This document shows positions 1-10,573 of a stretch of DNA of 64,000 nt, piece after piece. Source of the stretch: Nymphaea colorata. Lineage: Eukaryota > Streptophyta > Magnoliopsida > Nymphaeales > Nymphaeaceae. The stretch is from positions 248,001 to 312,000 of the forward strand of contig NC_045150.1 in NCBI RefSeq assembly GCF_008831285.2, in the 5' to 3' direction. Position numbers and translations under genes: made by a program. The stretch's first letter is position 1. Every line of letters begins with the position of its first letter. Below the pieces are notes generated by a model. It was not told the origin of the DNA. It did no database searches and worked only from the letters and a program-made list of their open reading frames with translations.

Positions 1-432
1 ATATGGTCATCTCATTAGTAATAGTACCTCTACTTTTAATATAATTTCCCTGAATGTCTTTATACTTGTGATTGCTGGGTAATACAATGTCATTCTCTAT
101 TAAATATGGAGTTATATAGTTTTCTTCTGATCCTATGTCTATTAGTATTTTTCTGAGTCTATCGTCCATAATTACTTTAACGTAAAACTGTTTTTTCTTA
201 TAGCTTGTTTCTTCATTATTCTTATTATTGCTGATACTTAACCGATGTTTTATTATTTGTAATTCATTTTGTTCATTTTCTATATAATAAGGTTCAATGT
301 CTTGTATAACAGTAATTAATTGTTTAAAAGGATTACCTATTTGCATTGTTTCATTATTTTTTCTTTTTGCTGATATTCTATGTTTATTTGTAACAACATA
401 CATATTTTTTCTTTTAATTTTCATAACTTTAC
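1..432 (-). pseudogene. viral retropepsin-like segment downstream of the movement protein, partial
   Basis: A minus-strand frame runs from about 430 to the left edge. It holds a retropepsin-like motif at 128-139, where the expected Asp-Thr-Gly-Ser reads Asp-Ile-Gly-Ser, preceded by the hydrophobic strand Ile-Leu-Ile that usually precedes the catalytic aspartate. The Thr-to-Ile change is a single C-to-T on the coding strand and should weaken the active site. The segment follows the movement protein region by about 75 bases. Its surroundings differ from the other protease at 6348-6359, so it is not simply the same domain met twice. It could also belong to a second element joined at this point. 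Confidence 0.45.
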
Positions 433-506
433 ATCATTTTTCTAGTTGAATTTCAGATAGTTTCCAATACAATACTAAACTTCTGACTATGTTCTAATAT
501 GTTAGA

Positions 507-782
507 CTAATTGTAAAATTTTGGTTTTATTACAAATTTTAATTTTTGGTATATTAAGTGTCCATTTATTTTGGCTATAATAGATTTTTCAGTAGGGTAA
601 ATAATTCTATCATCTGTTAAATATAATTCTAGTGGGGTATTTATATCTTCTTTAATACAAGCTTTACCTAATATTTTTATACCTCCAAAATATACATATT
701 TCATTGACATATTAAGTTTCAGTTGTTTCAATTCTTCTTTTATGCCTATTTTTCTTATTAATGGGACTGTAGTTGTTGCCAT
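507..782 (-). pseudogene. 30K-superfamily viral movement protein fragment
   Basis: Viral movement proteins of the 30K superfamily widen plasmodesmata for cell-to-cell spread. This 91-residue stretch has the family's core: a short hydrophobic strand, then Gly-Gly-Ile-Lys-Ile-Leu, then an Asn-Thr-Pro followed by Leu-Thr-Asp-Asp-Arg-Ile, and a Gly-Xaa-Leu-Xaa-Tyr strand ending in Lys-Pro-Lys-Phe. It is much shorter than a full movement protein (about 300 residues). An in-frame stop ends it at 507, and another stop near 871 separates it from the coat-protein tail upstream. The same frame continues weakly up to about 860, so it was probably part of a longer coat-movement polyprotein. Confidence 0.6.
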
Positions 783-872
783 AGCTTGATCTATAACTAG
801 TACATGTTCTCTTTGATTTATTATATAGTATTCTTCAGTTTTCTTGTTTAGTAAATTCTTGATTTCCGGTGT

Positions 873-1250
873 TCACCCGATAAGTGGGAATTCAAATTGC
901 TTCTCTTTACTTATGCATATTTCTTGTTGTTCAATCTGTTGAAAGATTTTTTCATCAAATATTATTTTCTGGAGTGTGTATTCATGTGTTAATTCTTCTT
1001 GGTATTTTATCTCTTGTGGGATTTCTATTTCCTTACTCATCTTCACTATATTCATTTTCAGTATCTGTTTCATATATAGTTTCTACTTCTGATATATCAG
1101 ATTCATTCAAATGTTCTATGTTTATAAATTCCTAATCTATAATGTTTACAATTTTTTGTTTTAGGGGTTGTTTAAAAAGTTTTGCTATATGTCCTATCTT
1201 ACCACAATTATAACATTTACATGTTTTACGATTTTTTGGATATTTGTTTT
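873..1250 (-). pseudogene. viral coat protein C-terminus with damaged zinc knuckle and acidic tail
   Basis: Caulimovirid coat proteins carry one CX2CX4HX4C zinc knuckle that binds the RNA. Here Cys codons lie at 1213-1215 and 1204-1206 and the His at 1189-1191, but the fourth ligand (1174-1176) reads Phe (TTT) instead of Cys. This is followed by a basic patch and a Glu/Asp/Ser-rich tail (about 1040-1150), typical of the C-terminus of these coat proteins. At least one frameshift falls near 1040 and a stop near 871. Position between the coat core (1226-2700) and the movement protein supports the call. Confidence 0.65.
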
Positions 1251-2702
1251 TTATTTTTCACATAATATCTCTTTCTTGGATATTTTATTTTGAATTTTTT
1301 ATATTTATTATAGTAGTGTATTAACCTGCGGTATTTTGTATGTTGTTTTTGTTGACGTTCTTGTTTACATCCCAATTGGGGTATAAGATATTCTTCACAA
1401 CATCTATATGGTGAATACATTATCCCTTTCAGCTTTTTATCTTTAACATATTTTTCTCAAGTTATGCTATACCAAGTTCTTAATAATTCAATTATAGCTC
1501 CTAATGTATCTTCTTTCGTTGGATTAGTTTTAAAACTTTGATATATATTTTCATATATTACATGAGGTAGTTTCGCAAATAATTGTTCTAATGCTCTACT
1601 CTTTTCTTTTGTGGTTAACTCAGATTGATATGAATATTGGTTGAATAATTTTTCAAAAATGGTTAATGCTGTGAGATTGTTTTGAGCTATTTCTTTCATA
1701 TTTTCTTTATAAGTTTTATTTATGTTTGAATGTAAGAATTTAGCTTTTAATGCTGTTACATATTTTTTTAATGTCTAAAGAATTTGTTGTTACACTTCCT
1801 TTACCATCAGTTCTGCTCTTAATGAGTCTTTAGTTGTACCTAGTAATTGGTCAAACCATAATTTTACATTTCCAATAAAGGAATTTTCAATATATTTTGC
1901 ACTGTTTTTACATCTATCTTCGTTTCAGTTATATGTCTTCTTATCTCAGCTCTCCATATTTCTATTTTTTGTAAAATATCTTTTGCATCATCTAAGTTTA
2001 AAACCCTTGTCTAACCACATGGTCTTCCATGACTTTCTTCCTTCTAGATTGCCATAATTTTTTCTCTCTATCATATGTACTGTAATCATCATTATGTCTG
2101 TTTCTACTACGGTTACCTTTATGGGATCGCAGATCAGTATGATATTCTTCTTTGATTGTTACTCCTTCTTTTGGTGTAGTATTCATATTAATTTTTAATT
2201 GTTCAGGTTGTTCCATTAATTCAGTATAGGTTATGTTTGGTTCATATTTTTAATCTTCATTCTCTGAATTGTCTGTCAGATTTATTCCATATATTTCATT
2301 TATTCTTTCTTCTTTATCCTCCTGTTTTTGTCTAATTAGATCTTCTATTTTATGTTCTAGTGCATTATTCTGTCATTTTAATTCCTTTATCGAGTTCTTG
2401 ATTTCTCTAAGTACGCCTAGAACTTCTTGTAATTCTTGTTTTTTGTTTCGTCGAACTACTATTTTCTTCAAATTTATCCCTGGATACATAGATTACTTTT
2501 TGTTTTTACTATTTTCTTTGTTTAGTCGGTTCATCTTATCTAACTTATTTTCCACTCTCATTTCTTCCTCATCTAGAATCAGACTTAAATCATCTTTATC
2601 AATTTCTAAAAATTGTCTGTCTAGATTGGTTTTTATGATCCTACACTGCTGTCCATATATTAGTACTCTAGATAAACTTACTTCAAATTCTTGTCTGTTC
2701 AT
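1226..2702 (-). pseudogene. viral coat protein N-terminal and core region, broken into short frames
   Basis: This is the region between the primer-binding site and the zinc knuckle. It begins with a plausible Met at 2702 in a 69-residue Lys/Glu/Asp-rich segment (2493-2702), followed by a second charged, helical segment in another frame (about 2250-2480), a 72-residue piece at 1998-2216 rich in Arg/Asp/Tyr, and an 80-residue helical piece at 1457-1699 whose leucine-rich content fits a capsid core. A basic piece at 1226-1420 leads into the zinc knuckle. At least four frame changes or stops separate the pieces. Identity rests mainly on position and the knuckle; individual segments have no diagnostic motif. 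Confidence 0.5.
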
Positions 2703-3700
2703 ATAAATGTTTATGTGATTATTCTTTTGATTATCAAATCTTCATTATATATGGCCTTTTGATAAGTTATCTTTCTGCTGACTATCTAGTTTGATATGTA
2801 GTTTAATCCTTTTTCAAAATCTATGTTTTGTATTTCAGGTTTTTTGCTATCTACTTTCTAGATTAAGTCTATCAGTATATTACATATTTTCTTTTGATTT
2901 TCAAAAATTAAAACTAAATTGTTTTGTAATTTTTCAAACATCTCAACTGTATTGATTGATTGTTCTGGCATGCTGGTGTTTTCCTTTCAGAGTGTTGTCT
3001 AATTATTTAGTGTCATGGTGTGTGCTTTCGAGTTTCATTTACTCAAGTTAGTAATTATACTCCTTTAGTTAATATAAGAAATTACTAGCTCTAAAATCTG
3101 TCTTTCTGGTTTCCTCATCATATGAAAATAATGTTTTTCCCGATCAGCCACTTGCCTTTGTGGGTACTCACCAGGTACCTCTGCCTCTTGGTTTCCAGTC
3201 AGACTATCCCTTATTACCAAGATTTCTTATACTAAACTATCAGAACTATAAACAGGTAACAAGATAACAGAACTCAAACAGACATACTATGAAACTAAGC
3301 AATTAAACAACATTCCTCAGGAAAACAAACTCTTTATTCCATAGGCTTAAACAGAACATACATACTTACATCTATTTCTGACTCAGTTTCTTTGACAATC
3401 ATATTTTGGACTGCAACTTCGGATATCTCTGGGACTACTCCATAGGTTAGGTAGATATATGTATATAGATGAATATTTCTCACAAGCTTTAACACAAGCT
3501 CTGATACCAAATGGAGGGACATACAAGGTGTTTAATTTTTAATGCTTGTTGGTCCAAGTATAATTCCTTTGATTGCTCTGGTCTGAGACAGTTTCTCTGG
3601 TTCGATCAGGGTCTCCAGCCACTTCAATATCTCTTCTTTTGTTCCTCCCTTCGTTTTTTGAGATTGGGAATATATGATCTAATAACTTTTGCTTTCATAT
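2703..3700 (-). other. probable viral intergenic/leader region
   Basis: About 1 kb between the transactivator-like block and the start of the coat protein, holding the primer-binding site at 3498-3509. Reading frames here are short and show no viral motif. By analogy with related viruses this is where the promoter and leader should be, but I could not single out a TATA box or polyadenylation signal with confidence. Confidence 0.45.
3498..3509 (-). promoter_or_regulatory. tRNA-Met primer-binding site of the pararetrovirus
   Basis: The minus strand reads TGGTATCAGAGC, the 12-base complement of the plant initiator tRNA-Met 3' end used by caulimovirids to start minus-strand DNA synthesis. It lies in the only long gap between the polymerase/transactivator block and the coat protein block, where the large intergenic region of such a genome is expected. 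It also gives the orientation and the genome origin: coat and movement genes are downstream, polymerase belongs to the end of the preceding genome unit. Confidence 0.8.
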
Positions 3701-3719
3701 AGCCAAACATTGGCTTCAT

Positions 3720-4533
3720 TATATTGATGCAATAATTCTTCAAATATTAACTGTATATTTTTTGCCCTTTTTCTTCAAAAGAATTCATGCATATCTGGTA
3801 AAAGTATTTTTGGTTGTATTGCAATATCTGGGTCAACTATTTCTTTAGTAATGCCAATCTTGACACAATAAATAGGAGGCAATATTTTGTCATTTAGTAT
3901 TTCTGCCTAGTCAGCATATGTACGAATATATATGACCGATGCTTTGGTAATTTCAAGATACCTTTTAGCTGCCTTAGCTCTGGTATTTGTTCCAATTCTT
4001 TACCTGTCTGTATATACACAATATATAGTAACCCGTAACTATGAGTCATCTTGATCATATTAGGATAAATATTAGGATATGCTTTTAACTTGTTTATTCC
4101 TGGGTAGGGTATGGTTGTATAACCTTTCCCTTGGGCTACCTTTTCTCTTGGATTCTTATTTAGATAATCAGTGATCCTTTTTAGATTTCTTATGTAATTT
4201 GTCACTATCATGGATTGACTTTCTTTTTTTCATGTTCTACAGTCTGTACATACGTCTGCACTTGGGGTGGTATAAACTAAACTGGTTTATCTGCAACTGT
4301 CATTTCTGGAATTTACAATTTAGGTTGAGGTTTTTAAATTTCTGTTCTCTGGGTTTAACTGGGATATTTATCTCAGTATCTTTTATTTTTACCTCTTGAG
4401 GTTTATTCTTTGCTACCTGATGTTCTTCTACTTTTTCTGGGACTTGGAATTGTTGTTCTATTTGGGCTTCCCATTTCTTTAGGATATCTATAGCTTGTTT
4501 CAGGTTTTCTATATTTGCTTCTAGATTTATCAT
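3720..4533 (-). pseudogene. possible viral transactivator/inclusion-body protein remnant
   Basis: Downstream of RNase H on the coding strand there are three linked fragments. 4300-4533 starts with a Met and is a Leu/Ile/Glu/Lys-rich coiled-coil-like segment. 3894-4211 (105 residues) has a Lys/Tyr/Pro-rich middle and a hydrophobic Ser-Tyr-Gly-Leu stretch. A further frame (about 3600-3840) reads as a helical Glu/Lys-rich tail. In caulimovirids the last gene before the intergenic region is the transactivator that allows reinitiation on the polycistronic RNA and forms inclusion bodies, so position is the main argument. Motif support is weak. Confidence 0.35.
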
Positions 4534-4561
4534 TTAAATTTTCAGCATTTGCATATTAGAA

Positions 4562-5082
4562 TCAAATCCTGTCATTCCTGGATAATAAATCTGCAAAGAC
4601 ATTGTCAGTTGATTTGACTAGTTCTGTAGAGAAATCAAATAATTTGATATCATTAACCAGTCTCCTTATTTCTTTTTTCACTATTGAATTTTTGACTTTG
4701 GCATTTAACCAATATTTCACATGGGTATTATTGGTTCTTACTATAAACTTTGTGAATACAACATAAATTTCAAAATGTAATATTGAATAATATAAGACTA
4801 ACAATTTTTTCTATTTATTTCCCATTTGCTTTCATTTTCTTTAAAGCTTCCGGAGTGATATCTACACAAGTATTATGGTTTTTTGTTTATGTATCTATAT
4901 TTTAATACTGATCCATAACTTTTATCAGAAGCATCTGATTCTATTATTCGTTCGAAAGGTTTAGTTTCATTTGGAAATTCTAATTTTGGTAAATTTTTAC
5001 ATATTTTTTGTATTTTTTGGATATATTGTTTGTCTTCATCATTCCAGTAGTATTCTTTGTCTTTCTTTAGTTTTGCTTGCAA
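4562..5082 (-). pseudogene. viral RNase H domain, frameshifted
   Basis: RNase H removes the RNA strand during reverse transcription. The fragment at 4873-5082 has an Asp-Ala-Ser-Asp followed by Gly-Ser-Val-Leu, the first catalytic Asp block of Ty3/caulimovirid RNase H. The fragment at 4562-4804 ends with an Asn-Val-Phe-Ala-Asp-Leu-Leu-Ser-Arg motif, the C-terminal block carrying the last acidic residue. The two lie in different frames, so at least one frameshift separates them. The domain directly continues the reverse transcriptase at 5196-5919. Confidence 0.75.
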
Positions 5083-5195
5083 TGGTTTACAATGTTCTGC
5101 TAGATTTGGTATATGGTCTCTGACTTGATTTATGAATCCTAAGAATGATTATAATTTTGTTTTAGTATCTAGGTTATTGAAACATGCTATCTTTT

Positions 5196-5919
5196 TTATA
5201 CAATATAATTTTGCATTTTAACTCCTGCCTTGTCTATTTCAATTCCCAAGAATTCAACTTGTCTTTTACATATGACGGCTTTACTTCTGCTTAATGTTAT
5301 TCCTACTTTTTGTACATTATCAATGAACTCATTTAATAGGTTATAATAGTCTTCCTTCATATAGCTATATAATAGAATGTCATCTATATAGATTACGCAA
5401 TTTCTCAATCCATGAAATTGTTTGTTCATAAAGTTTTGAAATCTTCTTGGTGCATTTTTATATCCTTCCATTCATAAAATCCATTAGGTACAATAAAAGT
5501 TGTTAGTGCTTTACTTTCTTCTTCTAATTTCAAGTGATAAATCCACTTTTACAATCAAATTTACTAAAATATTGGTATCCTAATATTTGTCTTAATTTAA
5601 GTACCTTATTTGGAATAGGATAATTATAGGACTTAATTTTTGCATTTAAGTTTTTGTAATCAATAACCATTCTTGTTTTACCTCTTTTTTGCTCACTATG
5701 CTTACGAACTATAAATGCTGGACTACTATGTTTGGAGTTGGATGGTCGAATGTATTCTCCTTTGATTAATTCTTGGATGTGTTTATCAAATTCTTCTAAA
5801 TCTTCTGGTACATATTTTAAGGGTGGTTGTGTTATGATATTGTCTTCATTTATTAATTCAATTTTTACTTTAGTATGATGTTTTTCCCAAAATTTTAATG
5901 AATGTTCGGAATAAAACAT
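5196..5919 (-). pseudogene. viral reverse transcriptase, split by frameshifts
   Basis: Two minus-strand pieces make up the polymerase core. 5530-5919 holds the N-terminal blocks: a Ser-Pro-Ala-Phe-Ile-Val-Arg strand and Arg-Met-Val-Ile-Asp-Tyr-Lys-Asn-Leu-Asn, the usual Ty3/caulimovirid RT signature. 5196-5471 holds the catalytic Tyr-Ile-Asp-Asp at 5379-5390 and the following Phe-Leu-Gly-Ile-Glu-Ile strand. A frameshift and stop lie between 5471 and 5530, inside the palm region. The YIDD motif is preserved, but the frame is not. The enzyme would have copied pregenomic RNA into DNA. Confidence 0.85.
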
Positions 5920-6530
5920 TTCTAATCGTTTTGTAATTTCACTTAGTTCATCATATATTTGTAATATTATTGTATTTATCCTTACTCTTTTTAATTTTTG
6001 TATTTGACTATTTCCTTTTTGCCATGGGGTTTGTTTTCTTTATTGTTTTTTAACTATAAGTGCATTTATTTTTTCTCTACAAGGTGTGGTTAGAATCAGA
6101 TATTTTTCTGTAATTTCTATTGGTAAATAGTTATTTAAAAAAAGTCTTCTTAATATTATATCTTTTCCTTCTAGTTTAAAAGCATATGTCCTATTTATTT
6201 TGATAATTTTTTTCCAAATTTGTATCTTAATATTTTCAGCTTTATATTTAATAATATCTTTTGCACCATTAAATCCTTTTACTTTTAAGGGGTTTTGTAA
6301 TTCTTTCCATATGTTCTCTAGTAAACAATTTTTCTTAGATTAATTTGTGCCCCTGTATCAACATAGGGTGTATAGTATCTGTTGTTATATCCTTTGACTA
6401 TAATTTTTATTAGTATGTAAATAAATTTATCTTTTATTATATTCATAGGTGGTTTATCCATAGTCATCATTTGATTCTGGCGGACTATATTGGTGGCAAT
6501 AATTATATACTGCCCTATCCATACTACGTT
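5920..6530 (-). pseudogene. viral aspartic protease and protease-RT linker
   Basis: The catalytic Asp-Thr-Gly-Ala lies at 6348-6359, preceded by a hydrophobic strand and followed, after a frame change near 6330, by an uninterrupted linker of about 90 residues that leads toward the reverse transcriptase. Retropepsin-type proteases of caulimovirids cut the polyprotein and sit immediately before RT, as here. An in-frame stop occurs near 6040. Frames also shift near 6470, where a Pro-Pro-Glu-Ser-rich stretch is left behind. Confidence 0.7.
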
Positions 6531-6646
6531 CAAATAATTCGCATTTAAACATTGCTAAGCTATATGCTTTTACATCAATTCAAAAACTCAAATAATTCGC
6601 ATTCAAACATTGTTAACCTATATGCTTCTACATCAATTCAAAAAAT
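6531..6646. repeat. 58-bp tandem duplication at the right end of the viral insertion
   Basis: Two adjacent copies of a 58-base unit (6531-6588 and 6589-6646) beginning CAAATAATTCGCAT. They differ at a few positions. On the minus strand the left copy is in frame with the sequence leading into the protease, so the duplication occurred inside viral coding sequence or at its junction with plant DNA. Confidence 0.85.
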
Positions 6647-6784
6647 GTACCTACCACTCTGGTGAATTTTATCTCTTTAGATACATAATCCATTGTTGTG
6701 AATCAACTCTCACCTCTACATCTTTATTGACATGCGATCTTCATTCTTTTTAAGTGGATCAAACTTTTGCTTCAGGTGATGCTT

Positions 6785-6990
6785 TTATCCTTTCTAACTC
6801 AAATTCAAATTTATTCCACCCTCATAAAATTATCCAACTTGAATGTAATACAATAGAACCATTTTTATAAACAAATTTGAAAGAATATATACCTTCACAT
6901 GACACCACATATCGCCTTTTATATGCATAAGGTATCCTTGACCAAAATTCATTACTGATTGGAACTAGATACCCATTACAGAGCAATGTG
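6785..6990 (-). pseudogene. possible B3-type DNA-binding domain remnant
   Basis: The minus strand has a frame of about 65 codons with one in-frame TGA (near 6822). Its pattern is a Val-Pro-Ile strand with Phe two to four residues later, alternating hydrophobic strands, a Gly, and a final Gly-Trp-Asn-Lys-Phe. Plant B3 transcription-factor domains show the same order of an Ile-Pro strand, middle strands and a Gly-Trp-Xaa-Xaa-Phe block. No start codon or downstream exon was found. The similarity is by eye only, and the fragment might be an unrelated remnant. Confidence 0.25.
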
Positions 6991-8445
6991 CCTAAGAAGT
7001 TGGAAAGTGGTGATGCATTCCCTTTAATTGGTGAACCAAGAGAATTTTTCCATAGTTATCTTCTTTTTGTCCTTCAGTTTAGTAACTTCTATGCATTTAC
7101 TCATTTCTCGGCCTTTATGTTTTTTTCTAATAACATCTAGCACAAATGTTGGAAATCAAGATTAGCATTCAAAACTGTCAACAATGATAAGATAAAACAT
7201 TCAAGTTTCTAATGTTGGAAATCATGTTCTTTTACATTATAACATGCATCTCAATATGTAAGTGGTTATTTATAGGCAAAGTTTGAGAAAAACATTACAA
7301 CTAGTGCCAAGTAAAATTTTCCCACACAAAATAGATTCAAAAGCATGACTCAAGTTTTTTATGAATGAGTATATTTTTTGTCAACTCTTTGCACACTAAT
7401 TGTACTTTGAAACTATAAAGAGACAATTGTTATTTATGCTTTTTACATAACATTAGATGGAAGAACATGGTAGATAGAAGCCCACACGTAGTGAAGTCTT
7501 CATTCATACACACATCACTAAAGAATAAACAACTCATAAATCATTATAGTGCAAAAAAATTGTGCATGCTATTTTATTTTCCATACATGTATTATTTTCT
7601 CTTTAAATGTTTTCAGATTTTTTTCATAATGCTGGTAACATATATTTGTAGGTCGAACCTGGGGCAGTGACATCCTCGCACTCCAAACTCTCAAGAAAAC
7701 ATAAGCCAATGTGATATTTGTGCAAATTTTATGGGATGAAAGCATAGTAGACATATGTGTACGTTTGGATGTGGACTAAACTCTGAAGATGTATTTGATT
7801 TAATGCATAGTCAATTCATATTAGAATAAGAAGCCAGCAAGTCTTCCAAAAAGGGAGAGATTGGATAGACAAAAAGAACAGATAACTAGAGAAGCAAATT
7901 GTTAAGTTGGAACAATAGGTTGAAATATGAATCAACAAGTCAAATGTTTTAGAGAATGTTTGCTTGCTATTGAAAAGACAAACAACCCATCACCTTTGGT
8001 AATTGACAATACATGGCCTTTTATAAGACAATTGTCATACAACATAATTGACACCATTTTGTCATTATTTTTCATGCAAGTCACAAACGAGAGAAAATTG
8101 TTCAAATGTTTCATAGTAACAGATTCCTGCATTTCCCAATATGACATTTTCTAATTTAATTTAGTATAATAATTTAATGACAATAGTTATTAAATTAGTT
8201 CTTATTTTATAATTTTGATATTAACGTTTAATTTTTCCCATACGAAGACGTTGAATTGGTGATTTTCCATTATATTTGATCAAAGGTGAGGTGTGTTAAC
8301 CTTAGAAACAATAATTAATGATTTTCCTTGTGGTGGTTGAAGAACTTTCAGGTGCAGTTCTTCTTTTCTTTTAATGCACTTTGCTTAAAAATCAAATTGT
8401 TTTGACTCATTTAGTGGCTTTCAGCCTGTGGCTTGAGAAGCATGT
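6991..8445. other. unassigned AT-rich spacer
   Basis: No recognisable gene. Short frames near 7570-7750 and 7930-8150 occur on both strands but have no motif and no splice context that links them. Nothing else seen. Confidence 0.4.
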
Positions 8446-8808
8446 ACATGCAAGTATCTTGTTCAATTCCAATAATGGGACATGCATTGTGTGAAATGTC
8501 ACTTTCCTAATTTCTTTATTGAAGGATGCAATGCGTGTTGTAACTTGACAAGTCAATACAAGTGAAGCACATCTATTCACAAGACTATGGATATGTTGCA
8601 ATTTGGGTATGTAGTTTTATCTGACTACATGCAAGTATCTTGTTCAATTCCAATTATGGGACATGCATTGTGTGAAATGTCGCTGTCCTAATATCTTTAT
8701 TGAAGGATGCAATGCCTGTTGTAGCTTGACAAGTCAATACTAGTGAAGCACATCTATTCACAAGACTATTAGATATGTTGCAATTCGGGTATGTAGTTTT
8801 ATCTGACT
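8446..8808. repeat. tandem duplication of a 181-bp unit
   Basis: Two head-to-tail copies (8446-8626 and 8627-8808) starting ACATGCAAGTATCTTG and ending with ATGTAGTTTTATCTGACTA. They differ at only a handful of positions, for example AATAATGGG against AATTATGGG, so the duplication is fairly recent. No coding frame is shared by both copies. Confidence 0.92.
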
Positions 8809-9779
8809 AGAACTTCATTTCTCTATAAAGTTTTTTATGATTATTACCTTGTCACATGCATAAGAATATGCAAAAAATAATTTTAAATAAGTTGATACGT
8901 ACTACTAACTTTATGTGCTAACTTGATTTGTTCATGATATGGAAACTACTCATGAATGTTGTAGTGTTGACATAGACAATTGATTACAATTTGAAAAATC
9001 CATAGGTGATCATCTTGTAGTAGAACACTCTTGATCGACTTTGACATCTGCTATGTTTGTGTCTTTACACATTTTTTTTCAAGCCTAAAATGGTTAGAAT
9101 CGAAAGGCTGCCCTGAGAACACTTCTACTTGAAAGTAGGTTTAAATGCATTGTGGTCCTTAATGTGTCTAGGAGATTTGCTAGCCAATTGTGGAATGAAA
9201 CAAGAAGAAGATCAAGCTCAAAATTTGGGAAAAAGGTTTGCAATTGACTGTAGTATTCTATAACAATGTTTTCCTGCAGTAATGTTGCTGATTGACTAAC
9301 ATACACCATTTTTGCAGTTGTTTGATGTACTAAAAGTGATTGATTTCTCTTGCTGCAATTGTCCCAGTGCCACTTCCAATGTTGCAATAATTCCTTGCTT
9401 TTACAATAGCCAAAGTGCCATGGCTATGGTGATCCATGTGAAAATAAAATCATGATGTTACATGTTTGTCTTGAAGATATGACATATTGACTAGTGGTTT
9501 TAGAAAGTAAACATGACACTCAATGCCATGATTTGATTTATAAGGATGATATGCATGGTTAGTGCCATACAATCCATTTTTCTTGGAATGATGGAATAAG
9601 TGAGTGGTCAGGTGGTAGATCCATAATTACAAAGGTGTCAACTATGAACAATTCTGGGGTAACAAAAGGTAATGTCAAACTTCAAAAATGAGTTAAATTT
9701 AATGGTGAGAAAATGAACCATTTATGAGAATATCAAGAAGGGATGTTTTTATTAATCTACCGACTTCAATGCAGCATCA

Positions 9780-10573
9780 TCAAGGGGATCTAGACTTTAA
9801 TTCTCCATATTTTTCAATTTCTGTAAAGATATAATCTTGATGGCATTGAATACTTAACAGAGCTTGATGACCATATAGTTAATATGATGAGGCAACTGGA
9901 TGATCAATGCAGAGAAAATGAGGAACAAATGCTGCCATTTGGTCCCTTATTATCATTACCCCAATTTTTAGTGATGTCAATTTTTCATAGAATAAGTTCG
10001 GACATGGAACAAGGTCGTCATGACAAGAAAATACAAAGGTTAGAAATCATATAATAGATACTCTTGTAAAAAAAATCCAATGTATATTTGCCATGAATTT
10101 TTATTTTTGCAGGTTTTTTATAAAGGGAAAGTCCTTGATCTCTCTCATTATAAATTTCTTGTTAAGTCATCCAATTTGTTAGTACCCCACAATTGGAGAG
10201 GTTGATTCTTACTTATTGTGAATGCATACTTGTAATTGCTGAATCCATTGGACAATTCCAAAAGCTTATCCTACTGAGCATTGTTGGTTGTGCAAAACCA
10301 GGTGCATTTCCTTGTGATTTTTTTGCAACTAAATTCCCTTCAAATATTCAACCTTTGAAAATGTTCACAAACTCAAGATCCTGCCCGAAGCAAGCATGAT
10401 GGAAGTAAACTTAGAGACTCTATAGGAGCTCTTACTTGATGATTGCACTTCATTAAAACAAATACTAGATTATGGAGCCTCTCACACTGACAAGAGTGAC
10501 ATTATTAAAGCTCAAAAGTTCGTTGGAAGAAAAAGTTAGGCTAGTGCAGAAAATAATGCATGCAAAGGCACAG
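9780..10573 (+). pseudogene. unidentified gene fragment with exon-like blocks
   Basis: Plus-strand blocks look coding but are broken. About 9840-10050 encodes a charged helical segment (Leu-Thr-Glu-Leu-Asp-Asp near its start). About 10340-10540 encodes a Leu/Lys/Asp-rich segment with several Leu-Leu-Asp-Asp and Leu-Lys-Gln repeats. AG/GT dinucleotides flank some blocks, for example TTTTTGCAGG near 10112. Stops interrupt the frames at 10219 and later. I do not recognise the family. The coding-like frame continues past the hAT MITE into 10795-10900, which shows the MITE landed inside it. Confidence 0.3.

Larger units (their letters stand above)
1..6646 (-). mobile_element. endogenous pararetrovirus (Caulimoviridae), decayed and circularly permuted
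   Basis: All viral domains lie on the minus strand. Read from 6646 downward they are retropepsin (DTGA), reverse transcriptase (YIDD), RNase H, a possible transactivator region, a tRNA-Met primer site, coat protein with a zinc knuckle, a 30K-type movement protein and a second retropepsin-like motif at the window edge. Coat protein before movement protein, with protease-RT-RNase H in a separate reading frame block, matches the cavemovirus/solendovirus plan better than badnavirus or florendovirus; this placement is inference. The polymerase block lying upstream of the primer site means the insertion is permuted or joins more than one genome copy. Every reading frame carries stops or frameshifts, so the copy is an inactive fossil. 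The left boundary is outside the window; the right boundary is approximate. Confidence 0.88.
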
